From: Cydia pomonella
Taxonomy: Eukaryota; Arthropoda; Insecta; Lepidoptera; Tortricidae
Assembly: GCF_033807575.1 (NCBI RefSeq)
Contig: NC_084711.1
Coordinates: 8,990,001-9,054,000, forward strand
Direction of reading: 5' to 3'
DNA: 64,000 bases
Shown here: in pieces, positions 1 through 10,539 of the stretch
Layout: every line of letters starts with the position of its first letter
Numbering within the stretch: the stretch's first letter is position 1
The notes under the pieces: generated by a model
What the model saw: only the letters and a program-made list of their open reading frames with translations
The model's database searches: none
Told to the model about the DNA's origin: nothing
Translations under genes and position numbers: made by a program

Positions 1-185
1 ACTCTGAATCTCGGCAGTTTTCCAGATCGTTCGCGATCACTTTTAACTTTTTCTCCCTAGATGAAACCGCAGCGCCGCGCGTTTCTCGTCGCCACGTGTT
101 TGCCTAGTTCATATATCGGATGCACTCATTTTTACTTTCTTTTCGATTCGCTCTTGTTTGTTTGTTGCACGTCGCGCTTCTATCA
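1..185 (+). other. Candidate 5' exon of an unidentified transcript
   Basis: A pyrimidine-rich tract ends in an AG just before an ATG at position 61. An open frame then runs to a strong splice-donor-like GTAAGT at 186. The frame would encode about 41 codons, and a stop lies immediately inside the presumed intron, as expected if the donor is used. The protein segment is basic at its start and then Phe/Cys-rich, and I do not recognise it. It could equally be an untranslated first exon whose 5' end lies outside the window, or chance. No partner exon was identified downstream. Confidence 0.2.
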
Positions 186-338
186 GTAAGTAGATGGAAG
201 GTGCATACACCCCTACCCAAACGGAATGAAAAGTAAACTCATGAAGAGAAGTTATTGCTGAAACGTGTGACCTGGTTGAACTGAAACTCGGGTTAAAAAA
301 CTGTTTATTAATTTGACATTTTTAAAACCAAAATAGGC

Positions 339-471
339 ACGGGTACGTCAGATATATCGGAGAGGTCACAAATATTTGAACACGCCTGTATTGTCAAGAC
401 GTTAAAGTGCGTGTTCAGATATTTGTGAACACCTTGGCCGCTCCGATATATTTGATGGCGACTGTACCTGA
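339..471. repeat. Foldback repeat with ATATATCGGAG arms
   Basis: The left arm holds GGTACGTCAGATATATCGGAG followed by CACAAATATTTGAACACGC. The right arm holds the reverse complement in order (GCGTGTTCAGATATTTGTGAACACC, then CTCCGATATATTTGATGG and GTACCTG), with a few indels. A partial relative with 'TTCAGATATTTGTGAACAC' and 'TTGGCC' lies near 34990-35080. This is the structure of a short non-autonomous foldback element. Confidence 0.6.
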
Positions 472-1071
472 CGGTTCATATTTGGGACACGGAATAAGAT
501 TGTTTTTGTGACTGAAATTGTTTTATCACCAAACTCAAACAAGTGGAAAGGGAAGATCCAAAATTATATTTTTAAATTAACTAGCTTCAAATTATAGATA
601 GAGATACCTGTTTACCTGAAAGTGAAATTCTAATGTTCACACATGCCTAGCTAATAGATTGCACGCACGGCGCGCGCACGCAGCGGTACGGATAACTGAG
701 CACTAGCAGATGTTCCTTGAGCTCGGACTTTGTCACAAAACTAGCCATTAAAAGAGAGCGACATTCTCGTATTATTTGATATTTTAATGACAGTTTCTTA
801 TATGTCAGTTCCGTTGAATAGTTCGGATGGTCACATGCGAGCAGAATGTACGGGAGAAAATGGAGTACACGACGATTAGACACGATACCTGCGTGACGCT
901 TAAGAATAACCGACAAATAGCGTGATAAATTTCAGTTTGATGCAGATTAAAAACTGTTTGTGCGCGGGTCAGAGCGCATGCGCATGCAGTTCGAGAGCAG
1001 TCGCAGGAAGTAGCGTGCGCGCGAAAGCTGTCGCTTAGCGAACGTCGAGAGAAAGAGTGCGAAGGAGAGAG

Positions 1072-1140
1072 ATGGGCATTTCACCGCGTGGGGTCAACGC
1101 GCTCGCTATACTGTCGCTGATTGTGGCCCAATTGCACTAT
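1072..1140 (+). CDS. Candidate signal-peptide-encoding first coding exon (partial, unknown gene)
   Basis: An ATG at 1072 opens a 23-codon frame beginning MGISPRG and continuing into a Leu/Ile/Ala/Val-rich stretch (ALAILSLIVA), which looks like the hydrophobic core of a secretory signal peptide. It ends at a good splice-donor sequence (CACTAT|gtaggt at 1140/1141, phase 0). The 110 bases upstream are CpG-rich and purine-rich, as is common in insect 5' leaders and promoters. The frame stays open past the donor to about 1287, but that extension is low-complexity and GC-rich. The rest of the gene would have to lie beyond a long intron, and I could not find a partner exon. The secreted product is unidentified, and the exon itself is an inference from the start, hydrophobic core and donor. 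Confidence 0.35.
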
Positions 1141-1289
1141 GTAGGTCTAGGCCGGCGGTCGACGACCCGCGTACGTGACACACTTTGCGCGCCCGCGCAC
1201 GACCGCAGTGCTTTCACGCCCCGCGCAGGGGGTGGGGGCGCTTGCACCGTGCCCGGCGCTGTAGCTACATCTTTCACGGAAAGCTGAGA

Positions 1290-4200
1290 AAAGACGGAGC
1301 GCCGTCGTAAATAAACACTTTCACGAGGAAATATATTCAATAGTGAATTAATACATTTATTGAATATGTCTGCGTGTTGTTACGCCGTGGAGAATTGAGA
1401 TCTCAGCTTTATTAGAATGTTGAGTAGGAGAATTGAGCTGTAATTTGTCTTTGACAATCTAAGTAGGCTAGAAATAATGTAGATAAACTTTAATGATCGC
1501 TGACTTTGTCTAGCTTAGGTAAAAGGTTTAATGGATTAAAGTGAAGTGAAGGATAACATTTCGCGATTTATAACTTTCTTCGACCATTTCTTTACGCTGG
1601 ACTGTTCTTACTTTAAGTTATTGTAGATAAACATAATAATTTTCTTGGTAGTATTTGTAACTGTAACATTTATATTGAGTTCCATTATGGTTTAGGACCA
1701 GCGAGACTACAACCTACATCAATAATTATATAGAACATTCATTGAGTATGTATTTTCGAAGGGGCGTGGTAAAGGTCCTAAAACTTTTTAAAATACCTAA
1801 GAGATAAAAGACTTATAGTACTGCAGTCGAACAAGACTATCTAGATAGTCTATTCTGATAAATAAAGTGTTAGTTGATTCGTTATTAATTAGCTTTAACA
1901 CGCTTTACTCGTAAGATGTAATCTTAAGCGCATAATTGTACAAAAAATACTGTGGAAACCTACATTTGACACGAAGAAAGCTTTTAATGAAGTTCAGCAA
2001 TATCGCCATTTTCTTGCATCATTTTAACCTATATGCAAGTAGGTATAACCCACGTACACGATTTATCCACGTGCTGATAATAAAAAAACTATCAAAGCTA
2101 AACCGTCGCCGGGACATCCATTATTGCATTTGGCACTTCGCACAAAACAGTTAAAACACACTAATACAATCAGCTCCCGCTTATTCAAATAGACTGTTTA
2201 CTTCTGTCTAAATAGAGGTTGTATAATATGTACATATTCTTTTTAATAACTTTTGAGGTGTGCAATTAGGTAGGTATTTATTTCTAGAGGTATCCACTTA
2301 AGTTTATAGAATAATAAAGTTATGTGGCACTTAGGGCCGGTACAGACGGACTGCAACCCGGCTGCAATTTGTATAGAAACTGTCGGTGTGGAGTCAGCGT
2401 GCGGTTCCCATACCTATAAATTATTTCCCCCCATGAAGCAAGTACGCCTCAACTAGAAAAACCAGGAAATGGTGAAAACAGTATTGCGAACTAGTCCTAG
2501 TAGTATAGTAGTAGTGGTATCTTTATACGTACCTGTTATATGCTTGGACCCTGCTTAACCTGATGTTACTTAGGAAACTGGATGTTTTTAAAAACTTGGT
2601 ATTTATTTATTTAGTTGTAAGAGTACCAACAACTACAAGAGCATTATACAGATAATATAAATATCTTAAAACCTACACCAAGTATTGTTCTTAAAGACAA
2701 CTTGGTGGGCAACGCTGATTTACTGGTAGAAATATTTACCAGTTAAGTCTTGTTACGACCCATCGAATATCTGTGTACTCTGTGAGTGTGCTATTTGTCT
2801 AAAGCTGTCAAAACCCGGTACAACAACACCAAAATACACGACAAAAGAATACAAGTTAGACTACATCACACAACAAAGAAGAAGCAAGAAGAGATACTTT
2901 TATTGATCTTCCAGGCAGGCATTTCTAAGACTTATACTTTATTCTTTAGTGCTCTTTATTGTCCTCTTTTTCCAGACCAGAACCTTTGTTAAGTAAAAAT
3001 AATTTGTAGCTATCACATACAAGGTTGGAAAAAAACATACCCAATTCTAGTGACTTCTGAAAGTGTTAACCAAAATAACTACATGCACAACAATGCTATG
3101 TATATATCAACACGGATAAGCATTTGTAACTTGTTAGCTTGACAGAGAGAACAAGGTCGAATGATCTGGAGCAAGGTCAAAGCGGGCGAAGTCTTCGAGT
3201 GATAGTGTGGCCTCCCGCTGTATTCATTATCGCCAGATCACTCCATATAAATGACTGTAGCTATACTTAATGCGCGTAGGAGCCAATAAAACTTATGCTG
3301 CCAGTACCTACAGTGAGTGCTTACAGTTGTCACTATTTCCATTTCAAATAAAATGTGACATACTCGTAATTTGTTGCCCCATACCACTCAGCATGTGTTT
3401 CCAACAGTGAACTATTAAATATTGGGTTTTTAGTACATCATAAGGAATATGATGCACTAAAAACGAATGATACTACTGCGTTAATAATTACCTACTAATA
3501 TATATATATAGATTGAGGCCGATATTGTTATGTTGTTACACGATTATATAAAGGTCGCTACTTACGCATATAATAATCATACACAAAATTTGACACGGGC
3601 TTCAGCATGTTTCCAGCTCACACTTATAAACGTTGGTATTTAGGTTAGGCAAATTAAGTAAATGCAAAATTCTATTAAGCTTTCTTTATCATCCATCCTA
3701 CCTCCCATCCCTCTCAACACCTAATACCTAGTAGTAATGATGGGATAGATAGATGATACACACAATTGCAATTATTATGCTATGTAATTGGTACCTACAC
3801 AATGCTTCAATGTAACAAATTAAGGAGCTCAAATCTCATAAAAGCTAAAACAAAAAAATCCTTAAACATAATTATCATTTTATGCATTTCTGTATAATTT
3901 AAAACTATTGAAGTTGATCACACTGCCTGTAAGAGCTGCCATAATTTAAATCTACTAGTCTTAGCGATAAAGTCACTATTGAAGCGACTGTTGAGTATCA
4001 AGTCGGTTTGGAAAAAAAATCAACTGTAATTGATCTTATGTAATTTATTGTAGGTGTAGGTGCATGTTGTTATTATATATCGAAATACCCTTTTTATTTC
4101 TCATGCTCTGAAAGTGGTTCGTTGTTGTTCAAAAAAGTGTGCAGAGAATGATTTGTTTCTCTCTGCTCTAGAACACTGTACTTTCTAAGTATTTCTTCGC

Positions 4201-6030
4201 CCTTTTTTTACGATAAGCGATTAACATTTTGGTTTTAAATATATTTGTTGTACAATTTTCATTCTGACAAATGACTCCCGATTCCATAAATAACGATCTT
4301 TTTACCTTAATTGTCAATTGAAATGAAAGTACCCTCAATACTACTTACTGAAGTTTATACTCAACAATGTTTTTTCTTAATGCACATGTATTTTACTTTC
4401 CTCGTATTTGAAATGAAAAGTAGAGTGTTTAACTCGGATGAAAGACACCATGTCAGTCTCGGACTATTGGCACTTATTGGTATGTAATAGTTATGGCAGT
4501 GTATATTAGATGAAGTGTAAATATACCATAATATATTATACCAAGAATACCATTATGTATGTCGTTGATTATGTGACTAAATTAACTTTTTTTAGTCAGC
4601 TTTGACCTACTTTGACCAAAAGTGATAAAAAATATTCGGATTTTATATAATATTTTTTCTTATTGTATAAAAACAGATAAACAAGCTACGTAATGCAATA
4701 TTTTTTATTATTTTTCAATATTTTATAACTTGCTTAAAAGCAGTGACCCAGGAGACAAAGCTGTCCCACACTTTTGTACGAAAATAAGGGTTTGTCCACT
4801 GGGTCACCCCATTTTTAAACAAATATTTGGCATATATATTAAGGATCATGTTTCATTTTGACCATTATAAAAAATGTAGTGCACTAAGGCTACTCTCCCC
4901 TACAATATTATACATCGAATAAACTCGAGTTTACATCTCTATAAATGATCTAATATTTCATTGATTCCATATTTGGTATTATATTTTGTAATTTTTGGTT
5001 ATTTTTATTGCTTGTTCAGATTTGTCATGTAAAAGTGTCCCTGTGGCTTATTTGCTGAATAAATGTTTGAGTTTTAAATATAAAGTAATAAGACAAATGG
5101 CTCTACCTATAAGCCAAAGCACATACATTACCAATCTAAACACAGTAACACATATCAAAGAGCATCAAGATATAAATGTTTGGTTACGCGACTAGCAACG
5201 AGTTATTAATACCGCACTATCATTAATCACAACCAACAAGCCGAGTAGGAGTAAAAAAGGTCTGTCACGGTAATTGATGGCCGCATTTGCTACACGGTCA
5301 CAGTTAAATGGAGGTCCAAATAAGAGCAGGTGCATTAAAAAAAAAAACACGTTATTCGTCGAACTGAGAGAGCATTCTCGGAACCTGTTGTACAGGCGTC
5401 TGTGATGAGCGAATGCATCTTGCACACGGAATGACGCTCAGGGTCCCTATTCGACATTTTAAAACGTGACTTGGCTAAATTACGATGACCATGCGTCTAC
5501 TTTCTTGAACAATACTTTTCTGGCCCGCCATAGGCCAAATTAGAAGGCGGAGTGGTTCACAGTAGTGACAATTCGAGATGTCATTTATAATACTGACCAG
5601 CCACGCATAACAATAGTAAGTGAAATTGAAAATCAGTTAGTACTTGAAATTTTATGCCCAAGAATATGCGTTTTGGGACAGAATAGCATATCCATAATGA
5701 TGAATAATTTTACATAATTTGACATTCCGGGTATGACACCGTGTCAGTTACTAAGCTACTGTCGCATTCTCGAGTGAAACAGGCCCCTGGGTTCAGGATA
5801 TAGAAATGGAATGCCGAGGGGCCGATCCCGGGCGAGCAAATAAAACAGAATCGTGAAGATAGGCGATCTCGTCTACATTTTCCTGTAAGTTCTATTATAA
5901 GTGCAGTTATTAACATTGTCAGAATTTTAATTGACTATCTTAAGGGGAAATATTGTTTAAAAGGGACTTTACATTGCTTGCTCGAAACAAATATAGATAG
6001 AAGCAATAATTAGTTATTTATTTTAATAAG
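1290..6030. other. AT-rich non-coding stretch, no gene seen
   Basis: No open frame here has a recognisable domain, and frames longer than 70 codons look like chance. It contains a truncated repeat at about 2334-2421 that begins GGGCCGGTACAGACGGACTG, a short hairpin at about 3425-3465 (TTTTTAGTACATCA against TGATGCACTAAAAAC), and AT-rich microsatellite-like runs near 3498-3512. It could be intron or intergenic DNA. Confidence 0.6.
2334..2421. repeat. Truncated interspersed repeat (GGGCCGGTACAGACGGACTG end)
   Basis: The segment has the high-complexity, GC-rich start of a short inverted-repeat element. It holds a CTGCAACCCGGCTGCAATTTGT motif, followed by a 'GTCGGTGTGGAGTC' block and a 'GCGGTTCCCATAC' block. 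The matching right end is missing, so it appears to be a broken copy. Family assignment is from memory of lepidopteran repeats and is tentative. Confidence 0.4.
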
Positions 6031-6037
6031 ACAACAT

Positions 6038-6130
6038 AACATATACCTGTTGGAATACCAACATAACTATTTTTACATCATTGTCACAACATATACCTGT
6101 TGGAATACCAACATAACTATTTTACATCAT
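6038..6130. repeat. 50-bp tandem duplication
   Basis: A unit starting AACATATACCTGTTGGAATA at 6038 is repeated at 6088 with period 50. The second copy is almost identical for about 43 bases. A short inverted echo of the unit (GTAAAAATAGTTATG) follows directly at about 6129. The near identity suggests a recent local duplication. Confidence 0.85.
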
Positions 6131-6679
6131 GTAAAAATAGTTATGCATTCATATTATTTTAGTTATCCTGTAAATAATTTAAAAATAGCGCTTATTTTTT
6201 AAATACTTATAGTGTAACTCACTTGCATATTTGTCGTCTATAATATTACCTTACATTGTGAGCGTAGGTATATTTAGAGAAAACAATATCATTATTTTAT
6301 ATGATTATATAATATACATAAATTGGGAATATCAATTCTCACGTTTTGCTCTTTAATTACTCTTCACGCGATCGATCGTTACAAATACTTTTAATAGTAT
6401 AGTTAGCTTATTTAATCTAGAAAAAATGTATTATAATGACAAAATATCTATATAAACTAAACAGTATCCTTACAATAGGTTAATTTTCATTTACTCAGTC
6501 TTTCAAATGAACATACCTTTACGTATTATTGAAGTGGAGGGTTTCTTTTGTACAGTAAGAAAAGACTCAATAAAATTATGTAAGTAATAGTAAAATTTCG
6601 CCAGTTTAAGCACTAACCAGTTAAATCAAATCTCAAAACGATTTGTTACTATAAAGTTAAGTAGATAAGTAAGTAAATA

Positions 6680-6832
6680 TGCTTTATTGCACCAACAGTT
6701 ATACATTTTACAGTCATGTAGAACTACAAATAAATTTAAAACGAAAATAGAACCAGGTAACAACAGGCGATCTTATCGCTAAAAAGTGATCTCTTCCCAC
6801 CTTCACCTAACCTTTAGGTAGCAGGAATTGTA
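6680..6832 (-). mobile_element. Non-LTR retrotransposon 3' tail fragment
   Basis: The minus strand carries the order expected of a lepidopteran LINE 3' untranslated tail: AAGAGATCACTTTTTAGCGATAAGATCGCCTG, then a T-rich tract, then TTGGTGCAATAAAGCATATT. No coding sequence is preserved here. The family was recognised by resemblance only, and the exact ends are uncertain. Confidence 0.45.
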
Positions 6833-7194
6833 TAACTCATACAAAAGTCAACATGTAATGCAAGGAGCTAAATATGGAGACTATTAAACACAAACACAGA
6901 TACTACATACTACTTATATAAGTATTTAAACAATACCTAATACGCAAATAAATATATAAAACACAATATAAAAAGAAGTTAGCAGAGAACGCATATTATT
7001 ATGTAAATGACACCATGGATCCACTTATTTATTGTAAAATAATTGAAAGCGCATTAATATGTTTAATCTTGCTTTTAAGTGTATTTCCGTACATTTCATA
7101 TCCGGTCTGACACATTTTATTTTGTTTACTTAAATTACATTTAATGAGAAACATACAGCACATAATAAAACAAAATGGTAAAAACTAATCTAAA

Positions 7195-7479
7195 TTAAAA
7201 TATATCTAAATAAGGCCCCCGCGGCATTGTGCCAAAGATGCTGGCAGCATTCCTTCGCTGAATGGCAATACTAATGCGCTGCGAGAGAAAGCTGCCAGCT
7301 CTCTGGTCACCGGTAGAGTCTATGAGCCTTTTACTCATTTCCTTAAAAAGTATCTTGGCGCTTGGACCCCACGGCCCTAGTGTCTCGACTCCAAACGCCA
7401 CAAAGTGGTATTGGGGGCCGAGACTTCGATATTTGAAAACCTTTTGTTTACTTATGTGTGATACAATCCTAAATTGCAT
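7195..7479 (-). pseudogene. Retrotransposon-like C-terminal fragment (copy 1)
   Basis: The minus strand encodes a stretch containing AFGVETLGPWGPSAKILFK, followed by RLIDSTGDQRAGSFL and SQRISIAIQRRNAASIFGTM. This tail is recurrent in lepidopteran genomes at the C-terminus of reverse-transcriptase-type proteins, and two more copies occur here (29665 and 57600). It is a fragment without the catalytic domain. The high copy number and the degraded relatives in the same window support a mobile-element origin. The specific clade is not determined. Confidence 0.55.
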
Positions 7480-7754
7480 TAGTGACTCAGAACTCAGATT
7501 ACTAATCCTAATTTATAAGTCAAACAAAAACAACGAAACGTTTCGATGTGTATCACAACAACAATACAATTCCTTAGAAAATGATGAAATCACATGTGCA
7601 CCTCGGTTTACGTCAACCAACAAAGACAAAAACGTACATACGAACTGCATCATTATCTTTCATTCAACCCCTGCAAAGGCCGCTACGTCACCGACTAGGA
7701 ATGCGTGAGTCAGTAGTACAGATGACTTACTCAGCAGATGGAGCAAATAGACTC

Positions 7755-7950
7755 TTTTTTATGATATATGAGGCAGACTAATCGACTAATCTCCCATGGA
7801 CACCTGCAATACCAGAGAGGTTATTGTAATTGCCAACGCAGACCTTTAAGATGGGCGTATGTTCTTTTCTTGAAGGTTTGAAGATCGTATCGGACCGGAA
7901 ATATTGCGGACGACAGTTCATTCCACAACGTCCCTCTTGTACAGCTTTAA
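7755..7950 (-). mobile_element. Non-LTR retrotransposon 3' end (RT C-terminus plus tail)
   Basis: On the minus strand a short frame reads LWNELSSAIFPVRYDLQTF, then KKRTYAHLKG and a stop. This is the typical extreme C-terminus of Jockey/CR1-type reverse transcriptases. It is followed by the characteristic tail with GTATTGCAGGTGTCCATGGG and a terminal TATATCATAAAAAAG. Related tails lie at 22073, 24695 and 33484. The copy is heavily 5'-truncated. Confidence 0.7.
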
Positions 7951-8340
7951 AATTATTTTAAATGCTGTATTTGTTTCAAAGATAATTAAAATGGCAATTT
8001 AATTATTAATGTGTCAACGACTCGACAATTGAGAACATATGACAACATTGGCTGATTAAGCTCGTTTATTGGCAGGAAGGTTATATTAAAACGGAAAAAA
8101 CAAATATAGTGTTCCAGGAATAATGATTCTTGTAGTTTAAAATGGTCCAAGATGCAACTAAACGGTGCAGCTTGAGACGTAGTAGTTCTCTAGAATACCT
8201 ATAGTCAGTCAGTCAAGTCACCTTTAGGTATATATATGAACCTAAGGCTATCAGTTAAACGGTCGGTGGGGTGTGGTTTCATGGACATAAGGGTCAATTC
8301 ATAACTATATCAATCCTTACGTTACTCCAACTAAGTTTAC

Positions 8341-8601
8341 AGGGTGAAATTTTAACCACCGTTCATACTTTACATAGTGACTTTATAGGTCATACTTAAC
8401 AACTTTTATTACGGTACCAATGCCAAAATCACGAAATAAAAATTGGCGGTTTCATACGTTCCGGCTGATATGATGCCGCTGATTTCTATGGGACAGCCAA
8501 ATTACTTTTCGCGATTTCGATTGGCCCCATAATAAAAGTTGTTCAATATGACCTATAAAGTCACTACGCAGAGTATAAATGGTGGTTAAAATTTCACCTT
8601 G
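8341..8601. mobile_element. Foldback element, ~80-bp arms
   Basis: The left arm (8341-8422) starts AGGGTGAAATTTTAACCACC and contains GTGACTTTATAGGTCATA and AACAACTTTTATTA. The right arm (about 8523-8601) is its reverse complement with a few mismatches. The spacer is about 100 bp and has no coding capacity. A diverged element with the same AGCAACTTTTACTATG-type arms is at 52843-52960. This is the structure of a non-autonomous MITE. Confidence 0.75.
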
Positions 8602-9162
8602 TATAAAAAGCCACTAAGTTAGATGACCGCACTTCTTCGTATGTTTAGATATGTAGCATCTATAGGATGCGGTCTAGAGCCAGATATATTTATAGCGAAG
8701 TGTAGCGGGCAGCAGTCCCGCGTAGCAACAGTGCAGAATTTTTTGTTATACCTTTTCCTGTGTGCCATTACTACGTAGTGACGAATAAAACCACAGCACT
8801 ACCTGCATTCATTGCGTATTTTTCCAGTTGTGGAGGGCTTATGATTTAATCTTAGGATTGAAACTACTTTTGTAATACCTTATAAATAAATAGTTTGTTA
8901 AAATATAATCTTTTAGAATTTTACTTTTGACTACGATTCATGGACGTAATATGAAAAACGTATATAATGACGAAATGGACTACATGTAAGTATTTTAAGT
9001 CATTAAATAGTGTACCTATTTGTAACTGCATTGGCCCCCAAAAGTTCGCCACTGACTTTTTTTCTGTGTTCGTTCGTTGTGGCATAATTTTTAGAAGCCA
9101 GATACTAATGCAATGCAATAGGATGATACATTAGAACGCGCATTTCAATTTGACAGATTAAA

Positions 9163-9238
9163 AATCGGACAGACAGACGGACATGACGAATCTATAAGGG
9201 TTCCGTTTTTTGCCATTTGGCTACGGAACCCTAAAAAT
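9163..9238. repeat. Interspersed repeat with GGTTCCGTTTTTTGCCATTT
   Basis: It contains CAGACAGACGGACATGACGA, then AAGGGTTCCGTTTTTTGCCA and TTTGGCTACGGAACCCTAAA. The last two blocks form a short inverted repeat (AGGGTTCCGT against ACGGAACCCT). This sequence type is very abundant in lepidopteran genomes. It sits at the 3' end of the Pro/Glu/Val-rich frame on the minus strand. Confidence 0.7.
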
Positions 9239-9249
9239 AGAGTAATATG

Positions 9250-9560
9250 TTTACATATTAACTTATTTAAACAGCGAACGTTAAGCTGCAGTGGGGGTAG
9301 GCTGGTTAACGATGGGGGAGATGGGAATCGAGGCCGACTCAGTCTCTCTCTAGGTCCGAGTATCACAATGGGCTCAGGAGCTACAATAACCGGCTCAGGG
9401 ACAACGATCAGCTCAGGACTAGGTATCTCAGGCAAGACAACGGGTTCCGGGACCACAATGGGCGTCGGCTGCGGCATAGGCAGAGGCAGGCAGTTGTAAC
9501 TAGGATCTTCGCCATCCACAACTAGGCAGCAAAAGCAGGGCTCTCTCCAATGAGGTCAGG
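9250..9560 (-). pseudogene. Pro-Glu-Val repeat frame, unknown fragment
   Basis: The minus strand has an open stretch with a Cys-rich start (REPCFCCLVVDGEDPSYNC), then repeats of the form V-P-E-P-V / A-P-E-P-I for about 40 residues, then an Arg/Pro/Ser-rich end. No ATG begins the frame; upstream it is closed by a stop around 9555. The regular period and proline bias resemble a structural or low-complexity protein exon. The flanks are repetitive DNA, so a mobile-element origin is also possible. I do not recognise the family. Confidence 0.3.
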
Positions 9561-10132
9561 AGCGGCGCCAATCGCACTTTCGGCCGAGTCGATTCACGAA
9601 AATATTTAGTTCATGAACAGAAAAAATATTTTTTATTGTTACCAGTTTTAGACAAATATTGTTTTGGAAGAGGACATACACTTTATTGTTAAAAGTCTTC
9701 AGTTTATCAACGTTTTAATGCGCGATGTGACACATGAATGATGAAATATTGCGTAAAATATTATGAAAAAATACAAAAGTTACGAAAAAATTACATATTA
9801 GGAAATAACGTTGTAGATATAGACAGTGAAGTGTTTTTGTAAACAATATTATACCAATCGAACAAAATATAAAGTAACCCAGGGTTTGAGCTTCTACATC
9901 AATATCTATCCTGGATAAATAAATAAATTCACTAAAAACTCTTTAAATGGAATACTTATATTGATAATTGTAACCAGCAATGCGTGATATCATTTCCTCG
10001 CCAGTAAAAAACTGTTTTGATGCATCATAAATAGAACTAAGTGCGGATTTGATCAGTCAGGAAATTCTTATAATATGTATGTAATCAAATGTTTCTATGA
10101 AGAACACGTTCACAACGTCATTTGAAAACTCT

Positions 10133-10330
10133 CTAGACAAGCTTGTTAAGAGTTGATTGCCTACATTCGTCTACCCACGCATTGAAAAAGTCGGAAAAGT
10201 CTGTCCATCCGGTGATAACCCATACATTACATGAATCCTGTATATTTCCCAGCTGGTCGGGTTTGCTCGTCAAATTCGCGTGCATCAATTCGATAACGAA
10301 AGTTTGAGGTGTTCGTTCGATTGCATTGGT
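10133..10330 (-). other. Unrecognised short coding-like frame
   Basis: On the minus strand a frame with an internal ATG (ELMHANLTSKPDQLGN) continues through DSCNVWVITGWTDFSDFFN and AWVDECRQSTLNKLV to a stop at about 10133. Its composition is soluble-protein-like, with three Trp and two Cys in the last ~40 residues, unlike the AT-rich chance frames around it. No domain is recognised. It could be a small gene, a final exon, or a repeat-derived frame. Confidence 0.2.
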
Positions 10331-10539
10331 GCATGCGCACCCGCTTACGCTGCCGCGGAGCTTCACGAGTGCGAGTGACACACCTATTGTGAGACTGAAT
10401 TGGAATTATATTAAGACAAATAAGTATAATTCAAACCTTGGAAAGCCTGCAGTAACAGGCGCCGGGCGGCGCCGGGGCGCTTCAACGTATAGGTACTTCC
10501 ACAGACCTATAGAGTACCAGACAACTATTTAAAATGCGA

